Positions 34,245 to 49,952 of a DNA stretch of 64,000 bases are shown piece after piece. The position numbers were made by a program, and so were the translations under genes. Every line of letters starts with the position of its first letter. Positions within the stretch are counted from its first letter, which is position 1. Source of the stretch: Cepaea nemoralis (Eukaryota; Mollusca; Gastropoda; Stylommatophora; Helicidae); NCBI GenBank assembly GCA_014155875.1, contig JACEFZ010011104.1:61001-125000 (forward strand). Direction: 5' to 3'. The notes under the pieces are model-generated. The model saw only the letters and a list, made by a program, of their open reading frames with translations, did no database searches and was not told the DNA's origin.

Positions 34245-34955
34245 GTATCTTTACAGATTATGGGTATAAAGCCTGGCGAAGAGATGTAAGAGTAAAGATT
34301 CATGCGAGTATTGCTTAGATGAATACTAAGTACACGTATAACTAACTGAAATACGTTTAGGCAACGTTGATGGTAACTGGGCTTGGAAAAAAATAATTGT
34401 TAAGATATCATCACGAAAAAAGAGAATTCATATTATTATTTAACATGCGATTATTTTTATATAATTACGTATTGCCAGTATATACACATACAGATTGACA
34501 CAAGCCATAACTATGACATCTAATTAATATATGTCTAATAATAGATATTGATATGACAATAAGTAGACTTTGCAAATTACATGACACATTGATGATAAAT
34601 GGGAAATACAAATGACTCCAAAGATACTGATGTAATATAACATCGACATAAGCATTTAAACGGACAAGTGCATCTGTGACTACCATACATACGACTGAGA
34701 CTGATGAAAGTGCATCCATGTTAAAACGTAATGGTACAATTCTGTACTAAGATAGCACTTATATTTAAGGAGGATTATGTCGCAGTTCAGTAGTAATGGG
34801 GACAATAAGTGATAAGATCGAATGTATACAGAAACGGAGGTTACAAATTAACGTGGCTTTGGGTACGGGCAATACACATTCAAGGAAATGACCTAGAAAT
34901 GCAATATCCAGAACAAGGTCAGCTTGACACATTTGAGTTATAATTTACAGGGTGT
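34245..34955. other. Unassigned, AT-rich
   Basis: Nothing recognised. Confidence 0.4.
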
Positions 34956-34959
34956 AAGC

Positions 34960-35172
34960 AGCGTATGTGGCTGTGGGGTAACGAACGCGATTAGAAATTA
35001 GCTGTATGCATTGTGGAATAAAACCATTGATTTTTAACAATGGTTTGAGCGTCAGTCGTTCAGAAAGCAATGACAAACTAATGAATGTAAAGCTGTCAAG
35101 TAATCACATACAGCTAAACAATGATGGGGTTGATTGCAATGTCCTGTAAAGAACATACAATTAACTTTACAC
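34960..35172 (+). repeat. SINE S1, degenerate copy
   Basis: GTTCAGAAAGCAATGACAAA and CCTGTAAAGAACATACAATT match the S1 core and 3' end; the head is altered. Confidence 0.55.
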
Positions 35173-35174
35173 AA

Positions 35175-35912
35175 TATTAGAGGAACGTCTAAAAGTGGCA
35201 AAGATACATCATGACAAATATGATACAGATTTAATTATATACGACTGACAAGAGACATCTCATCGATTGACTACACGAAGCAAGCAATGAGAGCTCGAAC
35301 AGCGACTGAATAACGACGGAATGGGTTTAAATGTGCCTTTTTAAAACCATATTATATGTGAACTTTAAATAATGCTTTTATTTCCCCTACCTGTGTATAT
35401 TTAAATGTTTTTAATTGAGTATGTAGCCACAATTTTATAATGCTAAAGTAGAAAGACTAACATTTCACCCGAGAGAACTAAACAAACATACCTTATTTGT
35501 ATTATTGTAATGTAAATTCATCATAAAAATAAAATGTGAGCCAATTGCTGCAATTCGGTATGCTATTTAAATTTAGCATGGCAAAATCAATAAGAAATAG
35601 TGTATTTAAAATCTGATTAAAAAAAATTTGAAAATGTGTTGACTAGTGTAATCAGCATGAATCACAATCTTAAGTGGAATAAAACTGAAATGTCCGTCAA
35701 ATATAAATAAGAAGACTAACAAACGAACGACATAAACAAGCACAAATACGAACGTTTCAATGGGTGTCTGTGTTAACTTACTAGCTACGGGGGGGAAAAA
35801 AACACACATAGTTGAATAATAGAAAGACAGGTATACTATTATAAAACACCGTGTATGAACTGACCACGTACGAATAACCAACAGCGCAATACACCATTAA
35901 AAAACTCATATT
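35175..35912. other. Unassigned, AT-rich
   Basis: Nothing recognised. Confidence 0.4.
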
Positions 35913-36460
35913 TTCAGATGATCATGCATTAATAGCAAAATCATAATTACAAGCATAATTACAATACCACATACATGGTCTAAACGAAGTATGTAAGTAA
36001 CATAACTTGACAATTAGCATTAGTAAAACAGCGGAAATTAATATAACCACAGAAGAAAACCAACAAAGATCTGTCTAGATGAACACAGCCTGAACCAAGT
36101 AAAGAGTTTCAAGTACTTAGGCAGTATAATATAAAATGACAAATCAGAAGTCGAGATCGAAAATAGATGCAATAAGACAAACACACTCATTGTATAAGTG
36201 GCACCAATACTAAAGCAGGAACACGTATCGATAGTTACTAAGAAAGCACTCTACAACACAATCTTCCTAATAACTCTATGCTACCAATGCCAAACCTGGA
36301 AATATGGAGTTATCGCAGCTCTTTATTTAATCAGAAAACAGCAAATTATATGATTTGGGCATGCAACTAGATTACCATCTAATAGTACACCAAAACACGC
36401 AATAATGTACAGACCAACTGGAAGCAGAAGAGGTCGGCCACGTAAACGATGGAGAGTACC
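35913..36460 (+). pseudogene. LINE family G RT C-terminal part
   Basis: SDDHALIAKS (from xxDD), LTISISKTAEINI, QVKSFKYLGSII, KKALYNTIFLITLCYQCQTW, then FGHATRLPSNSTPKHAIMYR and RRGRPRKRW. Frame broken in several places. Confidence 0.7.
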
Positions 36461-37004
36461 TGAAGCCCATAAACATGCACCCTCCCACTGTTTATGCTTC
36501 ACGGCGACACCACGAGGTACAAGAAAAAAACACGATGCGATTAGATTAAATGAGATTAATGCACAGAGAGCTATCCGAACATCACTACTCGGCAAACTAC
36601 ATCGACATGTTCGCGAAACAGATTAAAGATGGCGCAGGATTAGCCAAATAAAGAGCATCTTTAGCTATGATTTTCCGTTATATCTTGCATTTGTAGAAAG
36701 GAATAGAAATGTCCTCGAGAAGTAGTTACCATTTTTTAAAAATGTTATTGTAACTCAAGAGAATGCAGTCTTTCTTGCACATACTGCACACACACATTAA
36801 CATAATACCGTAGTCGTGAAGGAAGATCAGCACATGATTTTAAACAATAGTAAATTACCAGCTGTTGATAATATCCTCGCTGTCTTTTTAACACTCAGGT
36901 TAGATAGATCCTGACCACTGTCCATACAATAAGTGCATCGAAATATAGGACGCCACTACCTGACAGAATATACAAAGAAATAATAAGTATCGTGAATAAC
37001 ACTT

Positions 37005-37005
<1 letters not shown>
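36461..37005. other. Unassigned
   Basis: Nothing recognised. Confidence 0.4.

Positions 37006-37094
<89 letters not shown>
37006..37094. repeat. AT microsatellite
   Basis: About 89 bp of pure AT; the right border becomes GTGTGT, then a GTAG-rich low-complexity stretch to about 37290. Confidence 0.97.
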
Positions 37095-37097
<3 letters not shown>

Positions 37098-37373
37098 TGT
37101 GTGTATGGGTGTGTGTGTTTGTGTATACATGTATGAGGAAGTAGGGGTTCCGGGAAGGACATTAGATATATAGATATTCTGTTAGGTTGTTGTGTAGGTA
37201 GGCATGTATGTAGACAGTCATGTAAGTAGGCACGTAGTTATGTAGCTAGTAAGTAGGTAGGTAAGTGTGTAGAAGGGTAAGTGGGTCGGCATGTACGAGT
37301 TTGAGTACGTGGCTTGGTGTAATGGGCGTGTATGCAGTTATGTATATATGAACGGCATTTGAATTGACTGACT

Positions 37374-37690
37374 GGCACCTTGCCGTCTTGACAGACGATA
37401 GTTTGTAAAACGGACTTATCTCTCAATATCACAAAGCCTGTGCTGAATTTAGAGACTATGTGTTGTCCATGCAACATGATCCCTCTCTCGGCTTGCCTAG
37501 TTTACTCCAGAGGACAGGTAACACCAATACGTCTGGAACAAGACACGCTGCAGAAGCTGCCAGATCAGTTGAGCAATGCTCTAACTGTCCGCCTGTAGGA
37601 GCTTCAATCCCAGACCAGTTGCCAACCAAGGTTTAAGGCCTGGTCTGTCCTGCTACGACATTTAGTTTTTAGGTAGCATTTCCTTGCACT
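37374..37690 (+). repeat. Dispersed repeat R1, copy 1
   Basis: GGCACCTTGCCGTCTTGACA start, middle CTCTCGGCTTGCCTAGTT, box B-like AGCTTCAATCCCAGACCAG, end TTTTTAGGTAGCATTTCCT. Similar sequences at 44108-44490, 50646-50811 and 55796-56548. Non-coding; possibly tRNA-derived. Confidence 0.75.
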
Positions 37691-37893
37691 AGCGTAGCAT
37701 TTGAATTCACTTGATGTAAATTAAGAATACATGACCCCTGTATTCAGTAATATCTGTTATGAAGCAATGTATGATATGTTACTTAGTTTACTTCCATTAA
37801 TTTAACAATGCTCGTATATTCAGTACATTCTTACATACGTTTGACAAACACCATTTATTGAAATCTATTGGTAATCGTCACTATGTACCCCTG

Positions 37894-38300
37894 CGTGGTG
37901 GACTGCGTGGTCTCGAGGTATGGTGTCCGCCTCGAGTGCTGGAGGTCCCGGGTTCAAGCCCCAATGATGCCGGGATTTTTTCTCGTGGACCTTTAGTAAT
38001 AAATTTCCCCTGGTCTCTGGGTAGTGAGATCGGACGCCCGTGTGTATTGTTGTGCACGTAAAAAATCCCTTGGCAGTTGGACATCGAAAAAGAGTAGCCT
38101 AACGGCGCTGCCGGGGCAAAATTTCGAGTTAAAAATCTACCCAAAGTATTTCAGGATCCTCGCCGGTGCTACGGAGTTCGTGCACTGAGCTGAGGTTCTC
38201 CAGACTCACGTTTGAGTTAGGAGGAGAACGGAGCACTTATGGGTTGCGCCCGTGTGCCGTGATCTTGATCCATCGACTAAACTAAACTAATCTAAACTAA
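37894..38300 (+). repeat. SINE S2 copy b
   Basis: Flanked by a 14-bp target duplication ACTATGTACCCCTG (37880-37893 and 38301-38314). The head GTGGTCTCGAGGTATGG and GGTCCCGGGTTCAAGCCC are tRNA-like (box B GGTTCAAGCCC). 3' end ATCGACTAAACTAAACTAA. About 407 bp, high identity to 32332-32733. Confidence 0.92.
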
Positions 38301-38314
38301 ACTATGTACCCCTG

Positions 38315-38747
38315 AATTAAAATACGTATCATATGTGATATAATGCACTTGCAGCATCATCTCAATAATTGTAAATGATAATTATGGACTTATGATTATT
38401 TAAAGAAACATGATATCTCTGCGCATACAGTTTTGTGATGTGTGTGTATTTAGTGTAGTTACGTTTACATTATGTTAATCTTTTTCCTCTCATAATTGTG
38501 TGTCTGCCACTTCGTGTTAAATTTTATTCACAGTTCACTAGTACAACAAAATAATGTCAACACAGACGCCATAAACAACATATTGCACAATTCTTTGTCT
38601 GACATATTTCGCTTGCACCTCGTCAGGTAATACTCAGGTATATATATCATATTAAGTGAGAAAATAATTATTTTGGCTTAATTAACCACTTAAAACAATC
38701 ACTGATAATTGTTGGAATCTGGAGCATGTTATCCTCACTGTAATCTC
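38315..38747. other. Unassigned, AT-rich
   Basis: Nothing recognised. Confidence 0.4.
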
Positions 38748-39001
38748 CTGGGCCGGGCTCCCTGGCCTAGGTGTTAACGTCTTTCTCCGTAATCCCATAT
38801 ATTCTCGTAAGTAACGTAACCTGCGCGAGAATCGGTAGCGGTTCTCGCCACAGATGGTAAATTACGGGGCATGTGAGTCGGTTGCTCAGAAAGCAATGAC
38901 AAACTACTGAGCGTAATCATGCCTAGTACATCAACAGCAGCTGAAAAATGCTGAAGTTGACTGCAATATCCTGTAAGGGACATGCAAAAAAAAACAAAAA
39001 A
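38748..39001 (+). repeat. SINE S1 copy
   Basis: GTTGCTCAGAAAGCAATGAC core, CCTGTAAGGGACATGC 3' end and an A-rich tail; short AATCTC repeats at 38742-38747 and 39002-39007. Confidence 0.75.
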
Positions 39002-39007
39002 AATCTC

Positions 39008-39445
39008 AGATTTACATTGAAGTCTTTCAGTTTCTACAGAACTAGCTGAAAATTCCTAATTGATAATGCCTCGATATATCTGAGCAATCGACTAGTGTTC
39101 GAATACAATATACGAAAAGTAGTTCTTTGTTGACTCCATGACTGCCAATAAGCATTTGTTGCGTGATGGCCGAATTCGGCGTTTCATGACCTGTCAACTG
39201 CAACCAATTGTTAATATTTATGTTTCCAGATAGCTAAGCAGGTAAGATTACCAAGTAAATGATGAACAGTTACTTTTTTCTCCACAATAAATATATTCCA
39301 CGTGAAAGAATGTTCAATGATCAGACTTACCAGGTGCATTTCTTTCAGCGTTAGACTCAGACATCCAGATGCCACTCCTACATAATGTAGATACAATGAA
39401 TAAATCACCACAAAACATGAAGTAGACAGTAAGCCTTACTATAAC
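39008..39445. other. Unassigned, AT-rich
   Basis: Nothing recognised. Confidence 0.4.
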
Positions 39446-39453
39446 ATGATCAC

Positions 39454-39975
39454 ATGTACACAAGTAGTCAAGTCGATGTTGCAGCCAAAGCCTTCGTCAG
39501 CAAACAAAATACATGCACACCGATACAACTTCACGGCTCTGAGGCCTGGAGTGCAGCGAAGGGAGACGGGGCCTTGCTGCAGACCTTTGAGAACAGGATT
39601 TTGGGGCGCATCTTTGGACCCATTGGGGATGCACAGAGTGGAGAGTGGAGGGGAGGAGGTGGCAAAGACATTTGTGATCTGTTTGGGTCCCCGCTGGTCA
39701 CTGGTGTCGTGAAGGCTGATGGACTGCAGTGGCTGGGGCATATAGAAAGAATGGAAGATAACAGGGAAACAAAACTCGCTTACACTCAGGAAATAAATGA
39801 CCGTGGACCCCGAGGTGAACCAAGAGGACGGTGGAGAGATAATATATATACAGACCTACAAGCACTTGGAATCAACGACTGGCAAGAGAAGGTCAACCAG
39901 AGTGACGAATGGAGACGAACTGTATCTGCAGCAAAGAACCTCAATGGCTCAGAACGCTGAAGAAGAAGAATATAT
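39454..39975 (+). pseudogene. LINE family E ORF2 C-terminus
   Basis: Open for about 168 codons: HGSEAWSAAKGDGALLQTFE, NRILGRIFGPIG, DLFGSPLVTGVVKADGLQWL, GHIERMED, PRGEPRGRWRDNIYTDLQAL, EWRRTVSAAKNLNGSER-stop. The TGA stop leads straight into AGAAGAAGAATATAT. The RT core is absent (5'-truncated). Confidence 0.75.
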
Positions 39976-40059
39976 ATATATATATATATATGTTTTCTTG
40001 TTGGGGACTAGGTGCTTGTGTAGGCAAATCCGCGTGTACGATTTAAACTTAAGTTGAGT

Positions 40060-40424
40060 TCAGCTAAGAATTGACATCACTGCACTCAGGAAATTCCCAT
40101 AAACGCTCAGTCCCCTCGTTCAACAGGCAGCGAAGAGTCACACTACACATCGTTCCCACCGCCATCTGATTGAAAGTTCTTCTGGTCTTCCCTCTCATTT
40201 TTGAGATTCTGCCAGAACCCCTGCTAAAGCCCCGCAATCGCATCTTTTCTACATACGGGATCTCAATCTGTCCCCAACATTCTCCACCTGGTCCCACAGG
40301 CGCACGACTACATCTCCCATATCCATACGTAATCTACAACCACAAGGTGCATTCCTTGCCAGCCTATCAACCTGTTCATTCCCACGCACTCCCGCATGGC
40401 CAAGGCAAACAACCATACACCATC
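40060..40424 (-). pseudogene. I-like LINE RNase H C-terminal part
   Basis: GHAGVRGNEQVDRLARNAPC, GDVVVRLWDQVENV, RTFNQMAVGTM, LWEFPECSDVNS-stop. Related to 19.1-19.4 kb; one frameshift near 40260. Confidence 0.75.
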
Positions 40425-40485
40425 GGCACCTTACCGTCTTGACAGACGATAGCTTGTTACATTGTGCTTCAAAAAGGCATAACAT
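40425..40485 (+). repeat. R1 head fragment
   Basis: GGCACCTTACCGTCTTGACA followed by GACGATAGCTTGT, matching R1 at 37374; joins the RNase H fragment to the LINE at 40486. Confidence 0.5.
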
Positions 40486-43060
40486 CTACAACCCATGGCG
40501 GTGGCGAATGTTACTAATAAGGCCAATTCCCGCTGTAGATGTTCGTCCGCAGTGGATGCATGTGAACACATTGTCATTTCCAGCATCATACACCACCTTA
40601 CATCTCACACGCTCGGTGTGTGACTTATCTGCAATAATTTGCTCCTTTGTCTTTATTTCATTTCTGATATTTGCCCTCCATGCAACACGTTCAGCGGAGA
40701 TTTGCTCCCAATGTGTAATATCAATGCTTGTATCAATCATGTCCCGCTTAAACACATCTTTGTATCGTAGTAGAGGCCGACCCTGAGATCTCTTACTCAT
40801 CTGTAATTCACCAAAAACTATGTCCTTTGGTATTCTACCATCATTCATCGTCCTAACGTGTCCTATCCATCTAAGTCTACGAAGACTGAGCATGGATTAT
40901 ACCGTCACACAACCTGATCTTTCCAATACTTCAGTACTTCTGATTTTGTCTTGCCACTTAATACCAAGTATTCTTCGCAGACAACGCATATGAAAACTGT
41001 TTACACGTTTCTCTTGGTGTAAGTTGTCCAGGCTTTACTGCGATAAAGAAGAACTAAGAACACAGGCTTCATAGGCAAGGACTTTGGTTTTGACAGCAAG
41101 CTTCCTGTTTTCCCAGACTCTTTTTGCTAACATGTTCATTGCTGTTGATGTTGATTTCCTTATCTAGGGATAACTTGCTATTTACATCTGATACAAATAT
41201 GTAAAATGGCCTACTATGTTTTGTTCGACGTCGTTAACAAAAGTTATTGATGGTTCCCCATGTGCACCTTGTGACATAATATGTGCCTTGTTTTTGTTAA
41301 TTGTTAAACCAAATTCAGAACAAGCATTGGAGAATGCAGATAGTAAACATTGTAATTCTCCCACAGAGTGTGTCGCAACTAATGCACCATCTGCAAAACG
41401 CAACTCTCTGATCGGTGCCCTCCTAATTTTGGTCTTGGCCTTCAAACTCTGATCATTGTAGAGGCCGCCATCTGAGCGTGGGTGAATGTATATACCACCA
41501 TCCTGATCACGAAAGACATAATTCAGTAGATGGTTTCAGTAGGCGTTTGGTTTGCTTTGGTTTGCTTGAACAGCATAGGTACTTGGTGTGCTGAAGCTGG
41601 AGCAATGGTCAACTCAACAAAAACGACAGTGACATGGTTCTCTTTGAATAATCATATTGTCAACACGCCAACATCAACTGTCAATCTGTGTTCAGAGACT
41701 GTGGAAAGAACGCAGGGAATGAATTACCTGGGGATACGGTTTGATCGAAGCTTTGTTTATAATGAGCACATAGACCAGGTCTTAACAAAGGCTAAGCGAA
41801 GTTTTTGCGACACGGGTGATGGCAGCACCAAACTGTGAACAGCGCCATCCATGCCTCCTATACGAAGGGCTGGTCATGTCTGTTTTTGAGTATGCGATGC
41901 CGATCCTGACTCTCAGCCGTAAGCAGATAGAAAGGATAGAAAAGGTACAAAACGAAGCTATGCGCATTATTCTTGGATGTACAAGAGATACAGCATGCAG
42001 GGCTATGCCTTAACTTCTTGATTTTCCAATCATTAAAGACAGAATACACATTTGTAGAGAACGTGACTACCTCAGAGTCAACGCAAATACACAACATCCA
42101 CTGCATAGTGAAATTAGGAAGCTGAAGTGCAGCAGGTTAAAAAGAGGAACGTCTTGTATGGGTCAAGCGGAAGACATTCTTCAACAGGTGTGTTCACTGG
42201 AGGACTTAGAACCTGGCGAGGAGTGGGTACAAGTGCCAACATATTTATGTACGTCCTTTTCAGTTTGCATCCAACTATAAAAGAAAATGCAGACAAGAAA
42301 ATCCGGCTGCTGTGGAGGCGGAAGTACAAGCATTGATTTTTGTGAGTTCGTTAGAAAGTGATGCTGTCATTTACACAAATGGGTCGGTGATCCGACATGT
42401 GAGAAGCTCATAGGCCTTTACGGCGCGGACCGGAGGGGAAATTGTGAAGGAAGACTCTGGTGCTTTTGTTGAGACCATAAGTAGCCTGACTATGGAAGTC
42501 ATGGCAGTAAGTAAAGCAATAACATGGCTCAAGACACAGACATTCACTAGAGCATGTGTCCTTAGCGACTCAATGAGTATACTCAAGAGGATAGAGACAG
42601 GGTATATCCGAAGAGAGTGGTTGCTGTCTCTAGAGCGGTCTCGGCTGACAAATATTAGTTTCATCTTCGTGCCAGGGCATGCGGGTGACAAGGAAATGAG
42701 CGGGCTGACTTCTTTTTTAAGCTCGCAGGTATGGCTAATGTGGAGAACGGACGCGCCATGGACCAGGCTGACATTCTGAATGCACTACGAGAAGAAAGAC
42801 TTTTGCGAGAACCAAGTGATTACTGCGAATCTACAACCATGGTCAGACTGCGAGAACAGCAAATTACAAGAGGTGTGGCCAAACAAGAACACTTCGCAGG
42901 AAGCCAAAGAAGATTGATAAACGAGCACAGAACTGGTGTCGTTAGCCGCTACACGCAGCGGGATTTGCTGAGGAGAGGATCTGAGCACTTATGGACTGAA
43001 TGGTTCGATGTGCAATGATTATGATCTGTCGACTAACTAACTAACTAACTAACTAACTAC

Positions 43061-43096
<36 letters not shown>

Positions 43097-44105
43097 TATT
43101 CCAAAGAGGGTGTGACACAACCTTGCTTAACCCCACTGTTGATTTCAAACTCTTCTGAAGTTGCACAATAAAACTAGATTATACCCTTCATGTCTGTGTG
43201 GAACGATTCCACAATAGACAGACGAGTTGGTCGGCAGCCAATCTTCTATAGTGCCTTGATCAGACCCTCATGACTGACCAAATCAAATGCCTTTGTGAAG
43301 TCGATGAAGTTAATAAACAGTGGTTGATTCTGTTCACGGCATATTTATTGCATTTGTCGCAATGAGAATATCTTATCAATTTTAGACCGGTTCTGTCGCA
43401 AGCCACACTGTGATTCAGGGCAGTTTTGAGCTCCCAGGACTTGAAGCCAGCGCAGAAAAATTCCGGCAAATACTTTCCCAACAATACACAGAAATGAGAT
43501 ATCCCTATAGTTGTTACAGTCGCTCCGATCCCCCTGGTTCTTGTACAATGTTATGATGCTTGAGTCTTTGATGTCCTGTGGGACTTGTCCTTCTCGCCAG
43601 CATAACTCTATTAGCTCGTGGATCTGTAGAGTGAGTGTGTCTTGCCCACTCATGATAATCTCTATTGGAATCCCATGCTTACATGGGGCCTTGCCAGATG
43701 CAATTTCATTTATTGCACAGCATAACTTATGTTATGATGGGAAGTGTGTCCAGGTGGTCAAGTGTTGGCAGGGCCTCTATGGAGCTGAGGACATAATCCG
43801 CTAGTTTGGTCTCACTTTAGTAAAGCTCCAAATAGTGCTCTACCCATCTATCCATCTGCTGTTTCTTATCAGTGATGATTTCTCCAGGTCTAGGTTTTCA
43901 GTGGTACACTTTCTTATCATCGTTGGACCACAGGTTTTCTTTATTCCTTCATACGTGCTTCTGATGTTTCCCTTATCACTTGAATTTTGAATGGACTCAC
44001 ATAACTTGATCCGATAGTCATTTGCACACTGCCTGGCAGCCTTTCGCAATCCTTCCTAGCTTTCTTCAGCTTACTGAGAGTGCTACGCGTTGTTCTTTCC
44101 TTGTT
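40486..44105 (-). pseudogene. LINE family D, split by an I-like LINE
   Basis: Antisense LINE in two blocks. 43096-44105 holds the start of RT (LPIL-like linker, WREGQVPQDIKDSSIITLYK, GDRSDCNNYRDISFL, PESQCGLRQNRSKID, SGVKQGCVTP). 40486-41515 holds the rest (VFRDQDGG, IRELRFADGALVATHSVGEL, FGLTINKNKAHIM, LRRLRWIGHV, GRPLLRYKDVFKRDMIDTS) and a C-terminal zinc finger (CIHCGRTSTAGIGLISN...HRH). The split falls in the loop after the QGC motif, where the plus-strand LINE at 41521-43095 inserted. Frames are broken. Confidence 0.75.
41521..43095 (+). pseudogene. I-like LINE with RNase H and CTAA tail
   Basis: 5'-truncated within RT: GTWCAEAGAMVNSTKTTVTW, GMNYLGIRFDRSF, MSVFEYAMPILTLSRKQIE, QNEAMRIILGCTRDTA, GQAEDILQQVCSLEDLEPGE. 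RNase H follows: DAVIYTNGSV, SLTMEVMAVSKAI, VLSDSMSILKRIETG, FVPGHAGDKEMSG. The end is SEHLWTEWFDVQ-stop, GTCGACTAA and a CTAA repeat (43031-43095). Several stops and frameshifts. Related to, but distinct from, 19083-20640. Its 3' end resembles that of SINE S2. Confidence 0.8.
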
Positions 44106-44107
44106 TC

Positions 44108-47979
<3,872 letters not shown>

Positions 47980-48018
47980 CCATGAGTCTGGTTAAGTAAA
48001 GTCTGGTTTAGTAAAATA

Positions 48019-49952
48019 CTGTAAAACAACAGTAGGATAAATTGTCGTGGGTGGCCAGAGGAAAAGGAGACACCGGGAGACGGCTGATGAGAGTGGACCA
48101 ATAATAGACCAAGGAGAGGCCACTGTGATCAGAAGGGTCGAGAAGGGCCACGAATAAAGAGATTCAGTCGGGGTTTGGACATCATCACGAATAGATCGGA
48201 AAACAGAGAAGACGGCCGAGAGTGCGGCCATCGAGCGCCCAGAGAGATTGATGGCAGGAAAGCAAGTCATTCTACATCTGTAAAGCAGGCAATGATGGCT
48301 GATAAATTCACCACCGCGACCAGGCGGCGAACATGACAATTCGACCACCAGGTCGAGCTGTAGTGTGCGAGGGGTTGACCGCCGGTACTAGCTTGAGGTT
48401 ACGTGAAGCGACACATTTGTAAGTAGTTGTGATAATGACTAGTTGTTCAGGGCTAATGTACAATGTGTTTAATGGCCCGAGAGGCCGATGTCGCCAAACT
48501 GAACAGTTCTTGTTGAGGAAATAAAGTATTATATGATGGTCATCTACTATTCGGAAACAGACGTTACTTCACTGTGTTTTAATGCACGTTTTGTTATAAG
48601 TGTCAACGCACCCCTAAAGACGCTTACACGCACCCCTAAAGACGCGTTGGCATACATGGTTGCTAAGCCGGTAACTGAACTGGGCAAAGGAGGACCGTGG
48701 GACGGTAATGAACAGAAGAAGTAATCAGCTTGGAAAGTTATAGATCAAAGTTAAGAACAAACACTAGAACACGGCTAGTGAAAAGCCAGGAACAGGACAA
48801 AGCTACAAATGTACCAGTGCATTAATTGTAAAAGCTTCAAAGTTAACGCCATATAAACAATAAAGTAATTCGCAGTAAGCGTTAATCAACAGCTAATTAA
48901 AATGGGTACGAGGATCAAAGAACATCGACAGTTAAAGTGTTAACGGTGATTAGACCTGTGATTGGGGTCAAATAACATTGAATGTTGAAATAGTAAATAG
49001 ATGTGCCGCTGTGATTCACGTGATGTTATGAGCTATGGCAAAGTATATACCAGTATTGAGCAGTATTGGATGTAAATTGGAACAACAATACGAAGACAAC
49101 GGTATTAAAGTACTCGATAAGCGTGTGTTTAATGACAGGTGTGAGAACATTTTGTGATTACTACAGACGTTATTTGGTCTCTTTAAGAACAGTGCTGACA
49201 GTTAAAATGGACATTGTTATTGCAAGTGAATACTTTTCAAAATGAGTATCAGCAAAGCAAACAATCATGGCTATCAACCACAGTAATGAAACCCACGTAG
49301 AGTATCAACAGCAATGTTGGTGGCTAATTGGGCCTATAAAGCACAATATTTCAAGTTCTCCAAAAGTTCAAAATAATGGCACGCAGCCACATAAATAACA
49401 TTAAAAGGCTGTCTATATGTGCTCCAGACACCATAGTGCTTTCAATAACTAATCGCGTTATCAACATTGAGTATTCGTTCAAGATTTGTTCACATGGTTA
49501 TGCAGTAGTACCATAGGTGGTATCTACACCACTTTTGAGGAGCTGCACCTGACGACCAAGTCTATCCAAGTCAACGTGTAAGTGGAACGGGGACGGCCAC
49601 GCTGAGTTGTATCAAGTCCGGAAGCAAGCGGAAGATGAGTCGATCATCGGAACCAAGCCACTTGAAACATCATCGCTGGATATATACAGGGCAAGATTAA
49701 TTCTAATTTTGCTATGTGTACTGCTCAATTACAGAGAGCTATCAGACACCTTTGTATGATATTGTGCAATCAGCCTGATGAATTAGATTGTTCTTCCACA
49801 GGGATGATGTTGGTTAGTTAACCTTTGATAGTTACAGTCTATTTTTCAATAGGGTTACAGTTTACAGGTTACCAAAGCAAGATCAGCGGTAACACTGACT
49901 GCGTGTACAGATAGTGATATAGATATTCAAACTAATAGATAGCAGATAATCA
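48019..49952 (+). other. Presumed LTR and leader of a second gypsy element
   Basis: 48019-48575 is GC-richer, starts TGTAAAACAACAG and has AATAAA-type signals near 48155 and 48520, as an LTR would. The rest to 49952 is leader-like with no ORF. A small tandem repeat (ACGCACCCCTAAAGACGC, twice) lies at 48606-48643. No second LTR copy is in the window, so the borders are inferred. Confidence 0.35.

Noticed and set aside
33640..34303. Poly-Leu, poly-Ser, poly-Phe and poly-Glu/Lys proteins
   Set aside because: All six frames through a TTC microsatellite are open; no real gene.
36900..37162. YIYIYI-repeat proteins (also at 44.5, 47.9 and 50.8 kb)
   Set aside because: AT microsatellite translations.
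37894..38300. Functional tRNA genes at the SINE heads (also 32332 and 55194)
   Set aside because: Box A/B resemblance only; no complete cloverleaf, long SINE bodies and target duplications.
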